From positions 2,017,501-2,045,180 of the forward strand of contig WPIO01000071.1 in the NCBI GenBank assembly GCA_009760855.2: 27,680 nucleotides of DNA, read 5' to 3'. Below are positions 22,190 to 27,680 of the stretch, piece after piece (the first letter of the stretch is position 1; each line of letters begins with the position of its first letter). The notes beneath the pieces were generated by a model. It made no database searches, was not told the origin of the DNA, and saw nothing but the letters and a program-made list of their open reading frames with translations. Source of the stretch: Cristatella mucedo (taxonomy: Eukaryota > Bryozoa > Phylactolaemata > Cristatellidae). The position numbers were made by a program, and so were the translations under genes.

Positions 22190-23814
22190 AGGAAGCTCGA
22201 ACCAGATCCAGCAAGAGTTGCAATTCAAGCTCTAAATTACCTTACTCACAAACGCTTGCACTTGAATGTGCTCCATTACTGATCCGAACCATTTTGATTG
22301 GAAGCACCCAACTGTTGACACGATCTATGCAAGCAGCTCTGCACAGGTCATTGTTCGCTCACCTTTGCAGCCAAGACAAGATTTTCTGAAGGCAAGCTAA
22401 GGCCTGGTCAGTGGCCATCGCCTGTGTAGAAATTCGCAGCCCATCAGATTGCCTTTGCCGGCTTTAACTGGCTTTGGACAACTGCTTGCGTATTGTAGGC
22501 AGGACGTGGCCGGCTTGCAACTATGGCAATTACATGCCCTGCCCAGGCTGGCCGATGTAGCCGATGCTACCTCTCCAGTCTACTAATTTCATTTTGATAT
22601 GCCACAGTTTCACTAAGTAGTTTCTGACTTGCATTGCATTGCTAAGGCATGCCTCGCCAGAACGACCCGAGATGTCACAGCCACTGATGAGGGAGGCTTT
22701 GCTTGGAGATGGCTGCCAAATCCTTGCCTTCTCGAAGTAGACAAGGCCACCTGTCGAAGAGCTGCCTTGTCTGCTTAAGCTAGCAGCTGTTACTGCTTTA
22801 TTCCCACTCGGCCTGGCCCTGCCCAATCTGGTCGATGCTGTCTCCCGGCCTTACTCATCTGTGCTATTCCCCCCTTGCTATGCCTTCTCTCCACTGCCCT
22901 CTCTCCTCATCTGTGTTATTCCCCCTTGATTTAAGGACGGAAAGCAGGTCAACATACCAGAAAAGTCCCTCAGGGGGAATTCCAAGGTGTCAAGTAGAAG
23001 AACAGCACTGCTTGCAACTGCTGGCGTCACATTGCCAATGAGGAGCCGTTTTCATGGCTGACCCATCGTCTGCTAGCTCCAGTGTCCTCAGATAGTTCAT
23101 GCTGTGCTGCTTATACACCGTGCAAGAGGGGACAGGGAAGAGGGTGGGGCAGTACTTTCCCCCTGCTCCGCCCTGCCCTGACCTTCCTCTCTTGCAGGTG
23201 ATGACTGTGGCTGTGAGTGCATCGAGGTCTAGGCAGCTAGATAGGATAAAGGCATTATTGATGCCGAGCTGGTGCTCGCCCCGACCAAGGTCTGGCTGAG
23301 GTCGTGTGCTCGAGCCCTGAGGTTAAGTTCTCTTGTGGCGCTATACAAACGAATTATTAATTTATTTATTGAACGGTTTTGAAACTGTCATGCGCAAGTC
23401 CTGGCCCCCTAGAATGACGCACAGGGCTTTGCCGGCTGCCGAGCTTCAAGTGTGACTTGAGTACTTGCGACTGAAATAGAGCTGTCAAAGCTTGAGAACA
23501 TAACAGCAAAACAACCGTGTCCTCCTTGAGCTAGAAGAGGGTTGAAACCCTAAACCCTAAAAAGCTAAAAGCAAGCAGAAGCTTGGCAGCTTTACGATTC
23601 GACTCGATTTGGCCAAATGCAGACGACACGTCGGTGAGCCAGCTGGTCAACCTCCAATGGCGTGTCATCGTGGCTTGTGCCACTTCCTGCAGCCGTGAGA
23701 GATCGATTTGTCACAGCTCTGTATTTGTGTGTGCCATACTTCCCTCAGTCCACATTTGCTACCGAATCATTCATTATTCGATGACTGTTCGATATTTGTT
23801 CTGCCTTCAGATAT
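22190..23814. other. Non-coding sequence without recognised genes
   Basis: A minus-strand open frame at 22530-22826 shows no known motif. Two loosely similar segments (GCCCTGCCCAGGCTGGCCGA at about 22536 and GCCCTGCCCAATCTGGTCGA at about 22816) suggest an old duplication. One retrotransposon tail (23319-23370) lies inside. Confidence 0.5.
23319..23370 (+). mobile_element. Dispersed retrotransposon 3'-tail fragment
   Basis: GAGGTTAAGTTCTCTTGTGG CGCTATACAAACGAA, then (TTTA)n-like end. Same family as 8477-8533. Confidence 0.65.
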
Positions 23815-23977
23815 AGTGACACGTAGCCCAGGGGTAAGGTGTTTAGGTGTTCGCTCCCGCTATCCTGGTCGTGGGTTCGACTGCTGCAGTGGGCGATCTT
23901 TTATTGACCACTGCAAGTGGTGGTGATAGCCACGAAGGCTCTTCTGCTGCTATATAAACAAGGCTGTGAAATCGGCT
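23815..23977 (+). mobile_element. tRNA-derived SINE, near full length
   Basis: Same family as 26407-26573. It has box A-like TAGCCCAGGGGTAAGGTG, box B GGGTTCGACTGC, a body with GGGCGATCTTTTATTGACCA and GGTGATAGCC, and the tail AGGCTCTTCTGCTGCTATAT ... GGCTGTGAAATCGGC. The tRNA-like half could be mistaken for a tRNA gene but lacks an acceptor-stem partner. Confidence 0.83.
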
Positions 23978-24529
23978 TTAATTATAGTTGTATTTTTTAC
24001 GCGTTAAAAGTGCCTTTTCTGTACTCAGCTGCAAGCAGAATGACGATAAGTAATACATTCTAGGCTCAAGCATTGTTGTGTGCAATTTGCAATATGAATA
24101 ATCTGGTAGTCAGTCCGAGATGCAGGGTTCTTTGGAGACCGTTTGATCGAGTGTCAATCTTTGGTTAACTTCGTTTAGCTTAAATAATCACTTCTGGGCA
24201 GCTAAATAGACACGGTACAGCTGTATTGCTCTTTCTCGGTAGCCGGCTCGATTCCTCGAATTGTCGATTTGGGCAGTTACAAGATACCGCTCTGAGAGTG
24301 CCAGGCTTGCCTGAGTAGCCAGGAGCTTTAGGGGGGGGGGTGGGTGGGGCGGTCCATCAGGTCCTGTCAGATGCTGTCAGTTCCTTCTCTGGGCATCCTG
24401 AGGGCCTGCCTACTGTGTATCACTGCCATTCTCAGAGTGGTGCTGCTAGCACTGCTTGTATTTTTACGTGACCGCTAGTCTAGCAGTCGATTCGGCCTGG
24501 AACTGGTAAAGCCTGCGAACCCTGTATCG

Positions 24530-24903
24530 CTGCCCTCTCCCCGCTGCCCTCTCCCCGCTGCCCTCTCCCCGCTGCCCTCTCCCCGCTGCCCTCTCCCCGC
24601 TGCCCTCTCCCCGCTGCCCTCTCCCCGCTGCCCTCTCCCCGCTGCCCTCTCCCCGCTGCCCTCTCCCCGCTGCCCTCTCCCCGCTGCCCTCTCCCCGCTG
24701 CCCTCTCCCGCTGCCCTTCCCGCTGCCCTCTCCCCGCTGCCCTCTCCCCGCTGCCCTCTCCCCGCTGCCCTCTCCCCGCTGCCCTCTCCCCGCTGCCCTC
24801 TCCCCGCTGCCCTCTCCCCGCTGCCCTCTCCCCGCTGCCCTCTCCCCGCTGCCCTCTCCCCGCTGCCCTCTCCCCGCTGCCCTCTCCCCGCTGCCCTCTC
24901 TCT
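24530..24903. repeat. 14-bp C-rich minisatellite
   Basis: About 26-27 head-to-tail copies of CTGCCCTCTCCCCG, very homogeneous apart from two shortened units near 24705-24722. The period again opens several frames (minus strand repeats GEGSGERAAGRGQR). It ends about 210 bp upstream of the first DUSP-like exon. It shares the CTGCCCT core with the 585-1215 array but has a different period. Confidence 0.97.
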
Positions 24904-25112
24904 CGAGCATTTAATACAGTTCGTTATGGGGCCACAGAAAGTCGCCCTGAGCTTTATTTTGGAATAGCCGTATTGCGCCCGGATTGCTGTCAGGCAGCCG
25001 GGAAGAGCATTCAGTGCTGCTACCCGTGCTTGCTTTCGTGATGGTGGCTGGCTGCATGCCGCTCAGCCACTGACCGACATTTGCTCAGCATGTGCCTTGC
25101 CTCTCGCCGTAG

Positions 25113-25663
25113 GAGCCGAGTATTATGAGTGACGCGGATCTGAAGGCCGAAGGTCTGGAGCTGATCAGCTGCGACGAGCTGGCGCAGCTGCTGCGCAGCG
25201 GCGCCACGCAGAAGGTAGCCATCGAGCCGTCGCTTGCTCGCTCGGCACCGGCCCCCTGTCCCCATCTGCTGCCTGATTCACTGATTCCAAGCGTTTTTTT
25301 TATAGTGAAGTTGTTTATTATTATTATTCGCCATTGCCTGCAAGGATGCGTGGTCTCGGCGAGTTACATATGTTGCGCTTCGTTTGCATCGGGATGTATT
25401 TTGTCTTCTGTGGCTTGCTTCACGGTTGTTGCAGTACATTGCAATACATTGTGTGCGTGTAAAAGTACTGTCGACGTTTTCGTTCGTGCTGCTTTACCAT
25501 CACCGTCGTCATGGTTACCATCGACCCAGCTGCCTTTGTTGCTCCACTGCAGGTTCTTATCGTGGACTGTCGGTCCTTCCTCGAGTTTAATACTGGCAAC
25601 ATTGTAAATTCTGTCAACGTCTGCTGCTCGAAACTCGTCAAGAGACGCCTTCAGCAAAATAAG
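25113..25663 (+). CDS. DUSP8/DUSP16-like: DUSP8/DUSP16-like dual-specificity MAP kinase phosphatase, 5' end only (2 exons)
   Basis: MAP kinase phosphatases of this group carry an N-terminal rhodanese-like domain that docks JNK/p38 and a C-terminal HCX5R phosphatase domain. Joining 25125-25214 and 25553-25663 gives 67 residues: MSDADLKAEG..., then VLIVDCRSFLEFNTGNI, SVNVCCSKLVKRRLQQNK. The VDCR.F.EFN..NI..SVNV pattern is the start of the MKP rhodanese domain. The CSKL.KRRLQQ.K basic stretch is, from memory, characteristic of DUSP8/DUSP16 and forms the kinase-interaction motif. The ATG at 25125 is the best start, but the exon is open back to an acceptor at 25112 (GAG CCG AGT ATT ATG), so coding could begin in an earlier exon. 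The rest of the rhodanese domain and the catalytic domain are not found before the window ends. Confidence 0.87.
25125..25214 (+). CDS. DUSP8/DUSP16-like: DUSP-like first recognised coding exon
   Basis: 30 codons from ATG to the donor CAG AAG|GTAGCC. The exon probably begins at 25113 after the acceptor CTCTCGCCGTAG. The sequence ISCDELAQLLRSG matches the short helix preceding the rhodanese strand in MKPs. GC-rich third positions support coding. Confidence 0.82.
25553..25663 (+). CDS. DUSP8/DUSP16-like: DUSP-like second exon (rhodanese domain / kinase docking motif)
   Basis: 37 codons, phase 0. It reads VLIVDCRSFLEFNTGNIVNS through SKLVKRRLQQNK. Acceptor CCACTGCAG, donor AAG|GTATTT. The KRR cluster is the MAP kinase docking site in this family. 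Confidence 0.92.
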
Positions 25664-26189
25664 GTATTTTTGTCGATTTATCTTTTAGTAGTGCTATCTT
25701 GATGAGCATTCTCTCCAACAGAAAATTAGGTCATTAATGCCTCTAAAACTTGCGAGCAGCTCTTTCCTGGGAAGGTATGCAGAACCTCAGCCCGTGCATG
25801 GAAATTCGGTGGCTGCTGCAGTGCTCGCTCAGACTGGAGTCTTCTGACACGGCGGGATTGCCATTGGCCGGAAGTAGACGGGATAGGTGGGATAGATGAA
25901 AAGCTCAGACCACCCACCACCGCCACCACCCTAAGATGAGGTGTGTCTCACAGTTCTCGACCCTGACCCTCGTGCTGAAGCGCAAGTCCTGCAGCAGGCT
26001 TACTTTTATTATTATTTTTTATTTTCCTTTCTATTTTATTTTACTTTTACAGGCTCTCTTTTATTGCAGTGTTGTGGCCACTAGGGCTTTGCTGACCCTC
26101 TATTAATGAAGTGGTTGAATCGAAATGCTTCGATATGTGCGCCAATAAAGCGAGAGATAAATGCCCGTCTAAAAAAAGGGAGCTCATTT

Positions 26190-26345
26190 GAAAGTCTCAT
26201 TTGTATAGCAGCAGAAGAGCCTTTACGGCCATCGCCACCACTTCCAGTTGGCTATACAGGATTGCTCAGTTCCGGACTCGGTTTCGTTCTCTCCGAGAGA
26301 ACTTCAATCGGCTGCTGTTGCACTGTGCTGCCTAGCGTTTGCGGT
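26190..26345 (-). mobile_element. SINE copy, 5' part degraded
   Basis: On the minus strand the tail GGCCGTAAAGGCTCTTCTGC TGCTATACAA is clear. It is preceded by GGAAGTGGTGGCGATGG and a degraded box B-like CGAGTCCGGAACTGAGC. The boundary toward 26345 is approximate. Confidence 0.65.
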
Positions 26346-26406
26346 TCCACCTGGCAGATCCCTGGCACATTAGCTGCCATACCGAGGCTCACCGGTAAAA
26401 AAAATA

Positions 26407-26573
26407 CTAGCTGATTTAACAGCCTCTTTTATGTAACGGCAGAAGAGCCTTTACGGCTATCACCACCGCTGCTTGCAGCGGCGATAAAGAATCACCCACC
26501 GCAGGATCCGAACTCGGGGACCGAGGTCGCAAAAAGCAACCACCTTACCTAGCGTGCCATCGCGGCTCACCAA
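26407..26573 (-). mobile_element. tRNA-derived SINE, near full length
   Basis: Read on the minus strand, it starts at a tRNA-like head with box A (GATGGCACGCTAGGTAAGG) and box B (GAGTTCGGATCC). A body with GGTGGGTGATTCTTTATCGC follows, and the 3' tail is GATAGCCGTAAAGGCTCTTC ... GGCTGTTAAATCAGCTAG. This is the best-preserved copy here and serves as the reference for the others. It lies in the presumed DUSP-like intron. Confidence 0.85.
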
Positions 26574-26791
26574 GTGTCAAGTGTTAGCATGTGACCTTTC
26601 CCACGTGTAGGGCTTAGCTACTACGAGTGAGCCGTAGCTCGTTGTCTCATGTTTAAAACAAACTCCCAGCATCTCTCAATCCTTGTGTGAGTGATGCAGA
26701 GAAGTGCTTTGCGATGGATTTGCTGTCGTTCTGCTCGTTCTATGTGAACAGAGTCGATCTTGCCGGCCAATGAGATTAATAGAAGCCAATA

Positions 26792-26840
26792 GAGATTGAG
26801 TTCTCTCTAAAGGGCACTATGTAAATGAAATGAATTAAAT
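26792..26840 (+). mobile_element. Dispersed retrotransposon 3'-tail fragment
   Basis: GAGATTGAGTTCTCTCTAAA GGGCACTATGTAAATGAA, ending AATTAAAT. Same family as 8477-8533. Confidence 0.6.
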
Positions 26841-27177
26841 ATCTGGCTTCCGGCTGTAGGTAGCCATGCCTCTTTTGGTCTAGCCTGCTACCTGTAGTAT
26901 ATCAGAATCAAGTTTTTCGTTCTGTTTTGTGTTAACGTTGGAACCGAATGAAAACCTCTACCACAATTGGTTTTTTTGTCCACTTGACCCGTGTTGTAAA
27001 GCCTCGCCTCTCCCAATGGACATCACTAGGCAGCACTAGGTGATTGGCGCTAGAGATACACTAATGTCACCCATCACGAGGCCTCAGAATGTGTAATTGC
27101 CAATCCCAGAGAAGAAGCCACTAGATCCGTGCAATGGTACTTCCGTACACGGTGAATACTGTGTGACCGTGGCCCTG

Positions 27178-27220
27178 TCAAGAGAACTCAATCTCATTCT
27201 AGGAGCTTTACATTTGCTGC
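27178..27220 (-). mobile_element. Dispersed retrotransposon 3'-tail fragment
   Basis: On the minus strand AATGTAAAGCTCCTAGAATG AGATTGAGTTCTCT matches the TGTAAAGCGC...GAGATTAAGTTCTC part of the family and is truncated before the GCTATACAAA end. Confidence 0.55.
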
Positions 27221-27518
27221 AAAGGGAAACACGATGACTATCTTTTTATGCGTGAGTTTTTCCCGCTGTGCTAGCAGGCAGTAGCCGGCGGCACAGTTAC
27301 TGCTGCTGCCACCATCAGCCAGCCACCGACTACCATGGATCAAACCTGTTTGGCAGCCCGGCTCTTGTTTTTCTCCTCTCTCACTCCAGCCAATGGGGAG
27401 GGGATTCAGAACGAGGCTGTGTGCGCTCTTTGTGGCCCAGGCCTCTCCGTTTTGCAGTACTAAAGACGTATCTCTTTCTATGTCCGGTTTCCACTTTTTT
27501 GTTCTATTCTCGGTTTCC

Positions 27519-27521
<3 letters not shown>

Positions 27522-27604
<83 letters not shown>
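27522..27604. repeat. (CT)n microsatellite
   Basis: About 41 uninterrupted CT/TC units in the presumed DUSP-like intron near the right edge. Confidence 0.97.
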
Positions 27605-27608
<4 letters not shown>

Positions 27609-27680
27609 GAGCAACACCTATTTGATAAGGCAGCCAGCCACGCGAGGCTGAGTGACCGCGTGTGGTGGCTGCTTTAGACG

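Larger units (their letters stand above)
25664..27680 (+). other. Presumed DUSP-like intron, running off the window
   Basis: After the AAG|GTATTT donor I find no + strand segment resembling the remainder of the rhodanese domain or an HCX5R phosphatase domain. The interval holds two minus-strand SINEs, two retrotransposon tails and a CT repeat, and otherwise nothing recognised. Confidence 0.65.

Noticed and set aside
22530-22826. 98-residue minus-strand open frame with varied composition
   Set aside because: No known motif, no splice context and no supporting neighbour; noted only as an unexplained open stretch.
23548-23561. CCCTAAACCCTAAA, telomere-like repeat
   Set aside because: Only two units of the plant-type heptamer in an otherwise animal-like window; chance is the simplest explanation.
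23817-23890. Possible tRNA gene (good box A and box B)
   Set aside because: No convincing acceptor-stem pairing, and the same head is attached to a shared body and tail in other copies, so it is a SINE head.
24464-24910. 148-residue minus-strand Gly/Glu/Arg/Ala/Gln repeat protein
   Set aside because: Produced by the 14-bp minisatellite; no conserved flank, start or splice context.
25020-25265. Minus-strand frame opposite the first DUSP-like exon
   Set aside because: Antisense shadow of a GC-rich coding exon whose + strand reading matches a known family.

Overview
The window is animal nuclear DNA of mixed GC content. It has short exons separated by GT-AG introns of about 0.5-1.8 kb, abundant simple repeats, tRNA-derived SINEs, fragments of non-LTR retrotransposons and one CpG-rich island. 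The two recognisable genes are both on the + strand. The downstream one belongs to a family (rhodanese-type MAP kinase phosphatases) typical of metazoans. The repeats look invertebrate rather than vertebrate, but I cannot name the species.

Region 1 (1-13.4 kb): the 3' three quarters of a malic enzyme gene. Ten exons (1599-1674, 3084-3245, 3808-3911, 5333-5442, 6041-6138, 6737-6850, 7808-7922, 9629-9771, 10303-10473, 12321-12581) join with compatible phases into 450 residues ending at a TAG stop. The N-terminal part, including the family's catalytic-tyrosine motif, lies upstream of the window. A candidate poly(A) signal is at 13402. A 16-bp minisatellite (585-1215) precedes the first exon found. 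The introns hold two TG microsatellites, a 32-bp perfect palindrome, two hairpins and SINE/LINE fragments.

Region 2 (13.4-25.1 kb): no confidently recognised coding gene. It contains a short tandem duplication, a retrotransposon cluster (14.44-14.88 kb), several long CT tracts, a CpG-rich island (about 17.4-18.65 kb) that looks like a promoter/first-exon region, one doubtful exon (18822-19005), two SINEs with intact tRNA-like box B, and a 14-bp minisatellite (24530-24903).

Region 3 (25.1-27.7 kb): the first two recognisable coding exons (25113/25125-25214 and 25553-25663) of a DUSP8/DUSP16-like MAP kinase phosphatase, covering the start of the rhodanese/kinase-docking domain. The catalytic domain would lie beyond the window. 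The rest is intron with two SINEs and retrotransposon tails.

Most long open frames here are artefacts of the two minisatellites, whose 16- and 14-bp periods keep several frames open at once, or of CT repeats. I see no operon-like or defence-like novel system. The most interesting signals are a 51-bp 3' tail shared between a SINE and a LINE fragment, the consistent strand bias of all long pyrimidine tracts, and an altered residue at an exon junction in the malic enzyme nucleotide-binding loop.
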